DNA of 64,000 nt, from the NCBI RefSeq assembly GCF_037975245.1, contig NC_092566.1, forward strand, positions 5,830,001 through 5,894,000, given 5' to 3'. The notes beneath the pieces were generated by a model, which did no database searches, had not been told where the DNA came from, and saw only the letters and a program-made list of their open reading frames with translations. A program made the position numbers and the translations under genes. Numbering within the stretch: position 1 is the first letter of the stretch; each line of letters begins with the position of its first letter. Shown here in pieces: positions 50,691 through 60,047 of the stretch. The stretch comes from Apostichopus japonicus (taxonomy: Eukaryota > Echinodermata > Holothuroidea > Aspidochirotida > Stichopodidae).

Positions 50691-51074
50691 CCTTACTGTG
50701 AGACACCTTTCACAGAGAGACTATTTTGTTTTTCAGTTATTAAATATTTTCAATGAACATCACAAAAGATGTGACTTGAGAAAGTCTGTTATTTTTCAGA
50801 ACAAAAATCAACAGTTAGGACTAGACCTACTGCACTTTCACGTCAAGTGTACATAGCTTAGTATTCTTTGCATATATGAGGCTGAATCCCTTATTGCAGC
50901 TATGTAGAAAAAGAGAAAATAAATGAAAAACTGGCACAGAGGATTTAAATTTTCCCAGCCTTCAAACATTGGTAGCATTTAGCTCTGCACTCCCATTGAC
51001 CCATTGCTATGTAACTGCCCTACTCTCTTATCTGTCTTAACTATACTATCCCGCTTTCCCATATACCTTTAGAG

Positions 51075-51428
51075 CTGGGGTGGGCAACCTCATAGTGCGG
51101 CCCGCCAGTGATATTTTTGCGGCCCGTGAGATGTCTCATGAAAAAGAAAAATATCAATCTATTTTACATCATCACAAAAAATGAGCTAACTGCTCAGACT
51201 TTATCGTTACTAATGATGCTGTCAGGTAAGCCTATTATCCCCATTAATTATCAACTGTACTGTATTGACATGATGTTTTTGTGAATACAGATTAAGTTCA
51301 CACACCTATTGCTTTCAAGTCGGAATCAAAGGTTTGAAATCAACAGCAGGTCGTTGGTTAGGTGCGGCCCAGTCAATTTTTCACTCCTTATATCTGGCCC
51401 AATCATTCAAAAAGGTTGCCCAGCCCTG
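51075..51428. mobile_element. hAT-type MITE with 8-bp target duplication
   Basis: 354 bases with inverted ends CTGGGGTGGGCAACCT and, from the right, CAGGGCTGGGCAACCT. The flanks are CTTTAGAG (51067-51074) and CTCTAGAG (51429-51436), an 8-bp duplication with one mismatch. GCGGCCCGCC and GCGGCCCG lie near the left end and TGCGGCCCAG near the right. TIR sequence and duplication length fit the hAT (Charlie-like) superfamily. No transposase. Confidence 0.88.
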
Positions 51429-51436
51429 CTCTAGAG

Positions 51437-53285
51437 TCTATTACTTGGTAACTTTTAAAGGTCTCATAACTTGTTTGCCAAATTTAATCTTTGACCTTTC
51501 CAGCTAATTGCACTAAAAGCTCAGTGAAAGTGACACTGTTCTATGCAATTTTCATATCATTATGCATTATTTTATTGACTTATCTGTCGTTAAAAATTTT
51601 GAACTGAATAAAATTTTCCAGATTTTTTAACGAGTCAGTAGATTCTACAAACATCAATCAAAATTTGCAAGCCCCGCCCAATAGGTCAGGTGCCAATCAA
51701 ATCTCTCGGTTTTGTTTACGACCCTTGGGCCTACAGTAAGACTACTTTCACTTGCATTGTAGCCTGTCTTAGGTACCTTCTCTTGAATAGTATCTTTCTC
51801 TTGGTCTTACTGATAGATGTAACTTGGGAAACTGCCATTTCCTTCCATTGCAATGAATAAACAGGTATTTGCATACATTTCCACTGTGGAATTGTAAAAA
51901 GTGGACAATACGAGTATAGGTCTGCGTTAAAACCTTGATGGGGCCACATGTGTAGACTATTTTGTTTACATTTGTGTAATGAACATGCTGATTTGGGGGT
52001 AACTCGTTCGCGCCATAAGGGCAACAGAAGATAAATTTCTTTCTTTTGACTGCGACAGCTTTTGTCCATTAAACTCACCTGGTCACAGTGCATTTAGAAT
52101 AAGAAACATTGAATTTACTTCGGAAGTTTGTTTTCCAAAATTCATCAGCAAACAGGTATTGAGACTTTAAGCACTGCCCCACCTTTGACTATATTCTGGG
52201 TCAACGCCCACCACCTCTTTCTTCCGAATCTACGATCTGCAAAGAAAACAGCCTGTTACAAGTTTCCATCCTCAGGAATGACTTTTTTGTGAACTGTTGA
52301 AGTCATGTTTTCCAATTGGTTTCATCTATTTACCCAAATCAGGGAATTTGTGAAGTCCTGCAGCTATGTCAACATCTTGGTTAATTTGGGCAGACCTGTT
52401 TGTAACACATTTCGGTGCGTTCGAGCAATAAGTATCCTTTTGAACTTTCGTTTTTTTTTGTGGGATTAATGTTTGGCAGTTCTGCAAGATCAATAGAAAG
52501 ACAGGTTTAGAGGAATGTTAGCAGCAAACAAAGTATGGAACATGGCAGACATTGTTTGCTTTGATTACAAATGTAAACAGAGATAGTTTATTAAGTTACC
52601 AGAATGCTGAAGATGTAAGATGCCGGATGGATGGATATAAATTATGCTAGTTAGATTCCAAAAGGAGACAGACAGTGAACAAGTTTGATAAAAACAGAGG
52701 TATATTGAATGGATAGATGGAATAAGATGTAAGATGGAAGAAAGTTAATGTCACTTATATTTCAAAGGGAGAAAAAGTGAAACAAATGGGCACCTCGGGG
52801 CACCTGTGGTAAAGAGAATTAATTGGTTGTTAATTTGTGATACTCTTGACCAACAACCAATGAGATCTACAGAATTACGTTTACAAATGATCAAATAGTC
52901 ACAGTAAGACATGAGTTTACACCAACTGAAAATTGATTGGGGAAGAATTAAATCTTCAAGGATGCACAAAATCAACCATCACTATTGCTGGATGCGATGG
53001 AGAACAACTTTGCCAAACTTTTGGAAGATCACAGGTTTATTTTCCTTAGACTTACAAATAAGTCATCCATTCCACATGTGCTTCAGAGCTTTATGTTTTT
53101 GTTTTTTTATTGCAATATTTATATTTTTAGCGGAGATGACATTTGCAAATTTCTTAACACGATGTATCATCGATGGCATTGGTTTAGGTATCTGTTTGCA
53201 TTCTACCTTGAAAATATGAAAAGAATAACAACAGAGACAGTAAAAGATTTCAGATCTGTTGGCTCTAGGACATCACGGATTCATA
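51437..53285. other. no gene recognised
   Basis: AT-rich. The minus frame 51731-52093 (120 codons) and the plus frames at 52911-53320 show no family match. The 53226-53286 part could be a decayed upstream portion of the LINE below. Confidence 0.4.
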
Positions 53286-53685
53286 ACATGACAGCCTTAC
53301 GTGGTTACGTGGGGACTTGATCCAGGTTTTCAAGATTGTGTATGGTTTCGACAATTTATCCTTTACCGACTTTTTCTTGTTTGCTAACAATAGTTGTACT
53401 AGAGGTCATTGTCTTAAACTCCAAAAGTCGCATAGTAGGATTAATATTCGGCATAACTTTTTTTCTAATAGGGTTGTGAATGAGTGGAATGGTTTGCCTG
53501 AGAAAGTTGTACTTGCAAGTAGTGTGAATGGGTTTAAGAATGATTTGGACAAGCACTTTAAGCATTGTAATCGGGTCTGAGTGTCTGTGTCTTCAGTTTT
53601 TTTTTCTCTCTCTATAGGGTCCTTGATGGGGACTTAAGTGTCCCTCCTGATCCTTTTTTTCTACTAAACTAAACTAAACTAGCCT
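53286..53685 (+). mobile_element. 5'-truncated LINE with CTAAA tail
   Basis: Reading from about 53296, SLTWLRGDLIQVFKIVYGFD is followed by SCTRGHCLKLQKSHSRINIR, RHNFFSNRVVNEWNGLPEKV and NGFKNDLDKHF, with a TGA at 53578. These are the conserved C-terminal blocks after the RT core in CR1/Rex-type LINEs ('RGDLIQVFKI..G.d', 'TRGH..KL', 'R..FFS.RVVN.WN.LP..vV'). A 3' UTR of about 75 bases ends in CTAAACTAAACTAAACT, the short tandem tail usual in CR1-like elements. An in-frame stop just upstream shows truncation or decay. Confidence 0.85.
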
Positions 53686-53836
53686 CAGACACAACTTTTC
53701 AACTAGTTAGGAGATTTCTCCAAAAATGAGCAAGATTCTCCTTAGATTTCTGGGAATCTCATCGCAAAGATCTCTATCGAAGAAGCCAAAGATGAGAGCA
53801 AGGGTTGTGTCTCCCTGCCAATATTTTACTGTACTA

Positions 53837-54190
53837 AAGGGTGTGCAGACTTGCGCACAAAGAAACGTCTCATGCCGGTAATATGACCTAGTTTCGAATT
53901 AGGTGTAACAGAAATGTTAGACACCACCATCGATCCCAGAAAATACACAAACAACTTGCTACCGTTGGTAATTAGACACTAGGGTACAGTCAATACAGCT
54001 ATGGTCAATACCCACAACACAGTGTACATAGCAGTGTGGACATATTAGGTCTAGAAAAAAGATAACAAGGTATCACGTTTCATTACTGTCTGCATTTTGT
54101 AGCGACAACAAGAAAACGTCATTTGCAAGCAACGGAAAGTTAACTTTTTCAGATGTTCGCACGCGGTTTGGGGTGAGTCTTCAATGCCTT
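53837..54190 (-). mobile_element. MITE family M1, copy 2
   Basis: 354 bases between TA dinucleotides (53835-53836 and 54191-54192). Termini are AAGGGTGTGCAGACTTGCGC and, inverted, AAGGCATTGAAGACTCACCC. The internal text, reverse-complemented, matches copy 1. The open frame 54051-54296 that overlaps it is repeat-derived. Confidence 0.9.
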
Positions 54191-54192
54191 TA

Positions 54193-55244
54193 AAGGGACT
54201 CACATGAAAGAAATAAGATCTTGGGTGATACCATGATTCGTGGCAGTTAACTGGAAGTTGCATGTTTAGATGACTCAATAATATATATGCAAACAATTTC
54301 TACTTAAAATAGCTAAAACAATTTTAATTTTCTATCAAAACAGATTTTCTGCTTTTTTTTCAGCCTGCAAAAATCACAGTCATAACTTGGTTGATATAAA
54401 AATATTATAGATATATATGAAACAGCTATTTCTTGGCTTGATATATATTTTTTTGTATTGGTGTCTCAGGTGCAGGAGACATACTACTCCAACAAGTATG
54501 TTAACTTCTGTCTAACTGAACAAAGAACCTTGTTGAATCTAACGTTAAAAGGATTGACCCAGTGAACTGTTGTCATAGCAACCAAATAATATGAAACTTT
54601 ATATTAATGGGACTAATCTGCCTTTGTTACCATGAACAAGAGTCATTGCCATAAAAGTACCACCAAAGTCGCTTTCACTTTTGGACACTGCTAAAACTAA
54701 AACGTTTCTGTTGCATGTGACCCATGCACTCTTGCACTGTTTCCCGATACAGCCAACGTTTACCAGCTATGAAAAAGTCAATGCATTGCGCAAGAAAATA
54801 TGTCTGAAAGCAATATTTTGGGTGGTACGACTTGTGGCGGGGGTTACGTAAACAAATCGTTCAAGTAAAAAAAAAACGTTCAGTTTCCAAACTGAAAGCA
54901 AATAAAATGGAAATCTAAATATAATAGTATTATTCTAGCAGATATGCCGACTGTGTGTTTGTAAAGTTGTTCCAACTCTGGGAAAAAATATTTGCACATT
55001 TTACCCAAAAGAAATATTTAACCCCTAACAAAAAATGGTTGGGCTGGAGACATGGTGCAAAAGGCTTGCAACTCGATGTTTACCCGGGCTAAACTGTCCT
55101 AACCCCACCTCTCATGAAGGGCTTGATCAAGCTCGGGCTAGTCACGTTCCCACACAGAAAAAGAGTGGAGCAATTTGCCTTTAATTAGGTCGATCAATGG
55201 TGAAGCAAGCCCGCGTGTTCGTGGGAACGGCATATTAGTGGCAC
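54193..55244. other. no gene recognised
   Basis: AT-rich, including TATATAT-rich text near 54410-54450; somewhat GC-richer at 55080-55235. Confidence 0.4.
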
Positions 55245-55700
55245 TTGCTTGTTAATTATACTGTTACTCAAAATGTTTATGATGGATTAACTTCATACTT
55301 GGTTCTGTCTATCGAGTACAAGAACCCTATTCTTTGGGGGTCAACAGAGGTCAAAGTCAGAAAATTTTGTAAACATGATAACCAAAAAAAAAGCACATCT
55401 TTGTTTAACTTCATATGTTGTGGTATGCAGATCCAGCTTGTTGAGTACAAGAAATTGATGAAGGTCAAAGGTCATTTGCAGTCAGCATTTAAGTCAAAGT
55501 CTGAAAATCTTATAAACATGATAACTCAAATAGTATGTCTTTCTTGAACTTCTACTTAGTATGTAGATCCAGCTTGGTGAGTAAAAAAAACCCATGAATT
55601 GGTAGAGGTCAAAGGTCAAATGAAGTGAACAGGTGTCAAAGTCCAAAACCTTTTAGACATGATAACTTTAAAATTGAAACTACAATTACCCTATGAATTC
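55245..55700 (+). repeat. DR1-bearing tandem repeat element, third copy
   Basis: Three units of about 130 bases repeat the order TTGAGTACAAGAA - AGGTCAAAGGTCA - GTCAAAGTCTGAAAA - AACATGATAACT. Perfect AGGTCAAAGGTCA lies at 55462-55474 and 55606-55618. The GC-rich head found in the other two elements is absent, so this copy is truncated. Confidence 0.82.
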
Positions 55701-56724
55701 TCCAGTGCTATGATTTTCTATTTGGTGAACATTGTTTGGTCAAATTCAGTTAGTTTTGTGAAGAGGCTCTATAGGTCTTCAACAAAACATACAGTCATCC
55801 AGGAATGAGGTGATAGTCTAGCTTTAACAAATTCACTCAGGCCCTTATCAGTTTTAACACTGGAGCTGCAAGAGAGCCACAGGTTATCTCAAATGGTGGT
55901 ATGGAGGAGGAGGGGGGGGGGAGGGAATGGGTCAACAGGTCATATCAAATGATCTCAAAATTTGTCATTTTCTCTTTGATGTATGCAACAGATGATATTG
56001 TTTGAAAATATTTCACAGTGTATGTAAACACTGTAATGTAGAGCTGTCATTCATTAATAGCAATTATTATAGGGATGGAAATTGCAAAGTGACAGAGCTG
56101 ATTTGCTAGCTAAAAAAATGGTAACAGAAACATCCTTTTATTCAAACATCTATGTGTCTATATCTCACATAAAAAGACATTTTGGAATAAAATTCTATAC
56201 TGTACCCATGGATTAAATGTGGTTGATGCCCACAAGGGAGTGCTACAAATAAGAGCTAAAAATCTCTGATCTTTTCTGGTTCTCCTTTAAGTCTTGGAAA
56301 AATTTATCTCCCTTGCTCTGCAGTAGTCAGGTAGTTCATTGGAACTGAGCAAATAGTATCTCAAGGATCACAAAGCCAACTGGCTTTATGGTTAATTATT
56401 GGAGAGGTTGCTTACAGTAGTTAAACAACTCTGAACTAGTTTTCTGATGAGCTGTGAGTATATGGTTATTAATATGCATTCATTAAAGCAGCATAGTTTT
56501 CAAATGACTGTGGTTCTAGTTTTCAGTCAAGTGGTTCCCTACGATGTACAGACGAATGGTCTTGTGACGTTCGTAACACTTGCTCATACCAATATTTTTA
56601 GTACCAACATAGCTTTCACTATGAAAACACAAAGGGGAAACTAGTAGATTAACCTTTAAGAAGTGGTTAAACATCTTATAGTAAACCAGAATATAGATGG
56701 CAGTGCCCTAACTTGAATTAGTTG
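55701..56724. other. no gene recognised
   Basis: AT-rich, with a G-tract at 55903-55925 (purine-rich GGAGGAGGAGG plus a long G run). Confidence 0.4.
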
Positions 56725-57095
56725 TGACAGCATTGTGGTCAAGTGGTTAAGGCAGCTGGACTTGTGATCTAAGGTTTGCAAGTTTGAGTCCTGTCCATCA
56801 CTATGTTTTGTCCTTGGGCACTGCACTTTGTCTCTGTCTTCACCCAGGTGTATGAATGGGGACTTGCGAGGTAACTTGTAGATATAGTTGCATGCGCTGG
56901 TTTGTGGCTGCACCCTATAGGAAGTCCCCCAGGGGACACGTAGATGTGGTGCACTGTTGTACCCCAGCGAGGATTGTTTGAATTGTGCACACTTTAGTGT
57001 ATGGATGTGACAAATTACCATTGACCATTGGTTAAGTTGTAAACTTGTGTGAGGGGACCTTGGCCTCAAACAATTTTGACTGTAAACCTTCAACT
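56725..57095 (+). mobile_element. tRNA-derived SINE
   Basis: The head mimics a class-II tRNA. An A-box TGGTCAAGTGG is at 56736-56746 and a B-box GTTTGAGTC at 56782-56790. Ends GACAG (56726-56730) and CTGTC (56791-56795) could form an acceptor stem. The body follows with GTCCTTGGGCACTGCACTTT and ACCCAGGTGTATGAATGGGG, shared with the minus-oriented fragment at 47826-48085. The tRNA part lacks a proper anticodon arm and is not a functional tRNA gene. The 57-kb minus frames of up to 147 codons over it are artefacts. Confidence 0.82.
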
Positions 57096-57327
57096 TCAAC
57101 TAGTGTCCTATGATATCTTGCTAAATGTTTCATACTGATAGGTGGGGGAGATATAGTGGCATTTATCAAAAGCAATGTTAGTTAGCAGTTACAGAAGATA
57201 CTACAGACTTATTATCTTCTTTAAATCTTTAATAATTAATCTTAATAAGTTAAATCTGCAGGCCATTAAAGTAGATGCTTTGTGAAGATTAGAAGTTAGA
57301 ACCAAACACATTAAAGACTAGACTGGT

Positions 57328-57362
57328 CATGGAGCTATTACCGATTCAGTAATAGCTCCATG
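57328..57362. repeat. perfect 14-bp stem hairpin
   Basis: CATGGAGCTATTAC, loop CGATTCA, then GTAATAGCTCCATG. The length and perfection are well above chance for one site. It may be the core of a palindromic MITE or a short hairpin RNA precursor; nothing decides. Confidence 0.8.
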
Positions 57363-57458
57363 GTTGAACCAAGAGACTTTTACATTTCTCACTTGACAGG
57401 AGTAGTGATCACTGCTGGTAGACTGAGGTAAACTCTCAAGGACTTCTGGCTTGTTGTA

Positions 57459-57824
57459 AAGGGTATGAAGACTCGCGCAAAAAGAAACGTCTAATGCCGG
57501 TAATATGACCTAGTTTCGAATGAGGTGTAACAGAAGTGTTAGACACCACCATCGATCCCAGAAAATACACACACAGCTTAATTGCTACCTTCGGTAATTA
57601 GACACTAGTGTACAGTCAGTACATACAGCTGCTGTCAATACCCACAGCACAGTGTATAAACGATACAGCGATGGACATCTCATGTCCATCTAAAGATAAC
57701 AAGGTATCACATTTCATTTCTGTCTGCATTTTGTAGCGACAAGCAGAAAACTTCACTTGCAAGCAACGGAACGTTAACTTTTTCAGAGCGTGGCACGCGG
57801 TTTGGGGCGAGTCGTCAATGCCTT
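57459..57824 (-). mobile_element. MITE family M1, copy 3
   Basis: 366 bases between TA dinucleotides (57457-57458 and 57825-57826). Termini are AAGGGTATGAAGACTCGCGC and, inverted, AAGGCATTGACGACTCGCCC. It is very similar to copy 2 throughout. An added short palindrome, GATGGACATCTCATGTCCATC, lies near 57670-57690. The open frame 57616-57861 is repeat-derived. Confidence 0.9.
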
Positions 57825-57826
57825 TA

Positions 57827-58684
57827 AAGAGAGGGATCGTAGCTGACCAATTAATGACCATGACTATAAAACTATCTTTTATAAATAATTACAAATCTTC
57901 TGATTCTTTAATGGGATAACTCATTGCAGGATCATGGCAGCCTTATTGAGCCTTCTGAGGAAGTAATCAGTTTCATTTACCTTCCATTTTAAATGAGCAA
58001 GGTGCCAAAACAAATAGGTTATACACTGATCAAAGGTTTTGTCAACTTCACACTTTTGTGGGTTATGAAGAAGCTTGTGTCAATAGCAAGCTTCCCTGTA
58101 GACTTCTCATTTAACTGTACCAATCACCTTGTGTAATGGTCCAAAGATCAACTTTTTTGTGTGTTATGTGTGATGTGAAGGGCCTATGCTGACAAACTTT
58201 TTACGGTCTGTACCACGTTTAAAGTGTTAGTTATATCGTGACTACCAAACCAAAATTCCGAGCGTATCAGAAGCCTGTAGAAAACATTCATTTTGCGTAG
58301 GGAAAGCTTTTGATATTAAATTATAAGTGCTAGGTACAGGAGAGGCAATTGGGGTCAACCATTAACAAGAAGAGAGAGAGAGATTAAAGGCCTTTGAATC
58401 ATGAAGGAGAGGATTGAAGATAGGTACCAAGATGGAAAGGAACAGGTAACACATTAAGGAACATAATTTGAATTTGACAGTCATCAAAGATAGAACCGTT
58501 TGTTTTATCTTTCTTTCCTATTAATAGCTCTTATCAGCTGATTTTTGATTGTGTTGGATATAAAAAAGTAAACACTTGAGCTGATTATTAGCAGTCTGCC
58601 ATTAATATATGTCAATGTTCTTGGTCTCGTTACTTATCTTGAAAATTATGTAATTCAGTTTGGATGCTTTGAAAGTCTATCAGA
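57827..58684. other. no gene recognised
   Basis: AT-rich, with a short GAGAGAGAGAG run near 58372. Confidence 0.4.
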
Positions 58685-58918
58685 TTGAATCCCATCAATG
58701 TATTCTTGTTGTTGTTGATTATAACACTCATGCAAGCCTCAATATCATGTCATTTAATTCTTCCTAATAACTGTGCAATGGGCTTTCATTTACATGGACC
58801 TTGTAAATGTGGCTGGTATAATTTAAGTGACACCCCTGTGTTTTGTGTTGGTTCTAAACTTCTCACAAATGCTCCTCTCTGTAACAAAAGGCAGTGCATT
58901 TGCTACCATGACTTTTAA
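58685..58918 (+). CDS. possible small secreted cysteine-rich peptide or exon
   Basis: Open from 58685 (a TTG) to TAA at 58916. The first ATG is at 58730, giving 62 residues with eight cysteines at 7, 15, 25, 27, 39, 51, 56 and 58 (C-x7-C-x9-C-x-C-x11-C-x11-C-x4-C-x-C). The bases before the ATG encode NPINVFLLLLIITLM, a signal-peptide-like hydrophobic run, but no in-frame ATG precedes it. A start in an upstream exon, spliced at CTATCAG (58677-58683), would be needed. The cysteine density is unusual for random AT-rich translation. No known family is recognised, and chance remains likely. Confidence 0.28.
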   Translation: MNPINVFLLLLIITLMQASISCHLILPNNCAMGFHLHGPCKCGWYNLSDTPVFCVGSKLLTNAPLCNKRQCICYHDF

Positions 58919-59819
58919 TTATTACTATGAGACATACACATACTGTACTGTAAATATTATGTTACTGTTGACGACTGCAGTGCATACTTTTAAGAAAAAG
59001 AAAAAAAAATCAAAAAGTATTGCTACTTGTTTATGAAACTGGGTTTGTGGAAGCAGCAGTCATGTGTTCATTTCAAAACAAATTATCAAAGAACATGTGA
59101 AAGCAGAAGCTTTCCAAACAGCAGACAGCCTCCAAATCTCTGGATTATATCCGTTTTGATATTCATTTTATAATTACAGTGCATGCAATTGACATAAATC
59201 CCTGTCTTGTACATGAGTACTAGCTAAACCTGATTATGCAAATCATCCACAATTATGGCTTTGCAGTGGCCAGTTGTGGGATAAGCCATGGTCTTTAGTT
59301 TACCAAATATTTTCTATAGTAACTGGGAATTAAACAATAGGGAAGTTAGTCATAACTTATCTCTCTAAGGTATATATCTGTTAGAAAAATTGATCCATAT
59401 CTGAAATATTCTTGCACCATCCTAAACATGTAGACTCATAGCTGAACTCCTCATACTTATAAAAGAAATAATGTTTGCAAAGAGGAAAGATATTATTGCT
59501 TTGGATGGATTTAAACTGGTTAGTGAACTCAGGAGTACAGGTCATGTCCTTTACCAACTAAAATTGACCTTAGTTGGTTCATTCCTAGATTTAACCATTT
59601 GTTTTAGGGTGAGCTATAAAAGAAACCACATCATATTGTGTAATAAAGCAGGTATTAAATTACAATTCTATTCCATACACCAAAGTAGCAGGGAAAGAGA
59701 GATATTGTTCCTCTTAACACGTTCCATATGCACGTACAGTATATGTACTTGTCTTTTTGTATATGATTCTGTATCTTGTTACTTCACATTTAACCACAGC
59801 AAATGTATGTATGAATGTA
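58919..59819. other. no gene recognised
   Basis: AT-rich. The 148-codon frame at 59471-59917 has no motif and its last third is SINE sequence, so I do not call it a gene. Confidence 0.4.
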
Positions 59820-60047
59820 TTTTAGATCCTTCTGCAAGCAGGAACTCGCAAAGAAGCCACATTGGCTTATCAAAGTCGCAAGCTGACCGAAGTCAGTCTC
59901 TTAGATTCAATATTTAAGGTCCATGATTATGAATTGTCAATTGTCAACAACTCTGTAACTGGACGACATACATTAATCTTAGAGTGACTCGAACTGGGGA
60001 CCTTATATTTGGAAGGCACCGGTGTTAACCACTGAACTAGCACTCTT
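59820..60047 (-). mobile_element. tRNA-derived SINE, minus orientation
   Basis: Minus-strand head at 60046-59981: AGAGTG pairs with CACTCT as a tRNA-like acceptor stem. The A-box is TAGTTCAGTGG (60039-60029) and the B-box GTTCGAGTC (59994-59986). The body continues through CCAGTTACAGAGTTGTTGAC and CAATTCATAATCATGGACC to a 3' part containing AAGCCAATGTGGCTTCTTTG near 59850-59870. Length and structure fit a SINE, not an expressed tRNA. Confidence 0.78.

Noticed and set aside
56725-56797. tRNA gene
   Set aside because: A- and B-boxes are present but the anticodon arm is broken and a SINE body follows directly.
56656-57099. 147-codon minus-strand frame
   Set aside because: Antisense of the tRNA-derived SINE.
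53837-57861. Related small proteins at 54051-54296 and 57616-57861
   Set aside because: Their similarity is due to MITE family M1 copies, not to a gene family.
59471-59917. 148-codon plus-strand frame
   Set aside because: The C-terminal third is SINE sequence and the rest lacks motifs.
59981-60046. tRNA gene on the minus strand
   Set aside because: The fold is partial and it continues into a SINE body. Treated as a SINE head.
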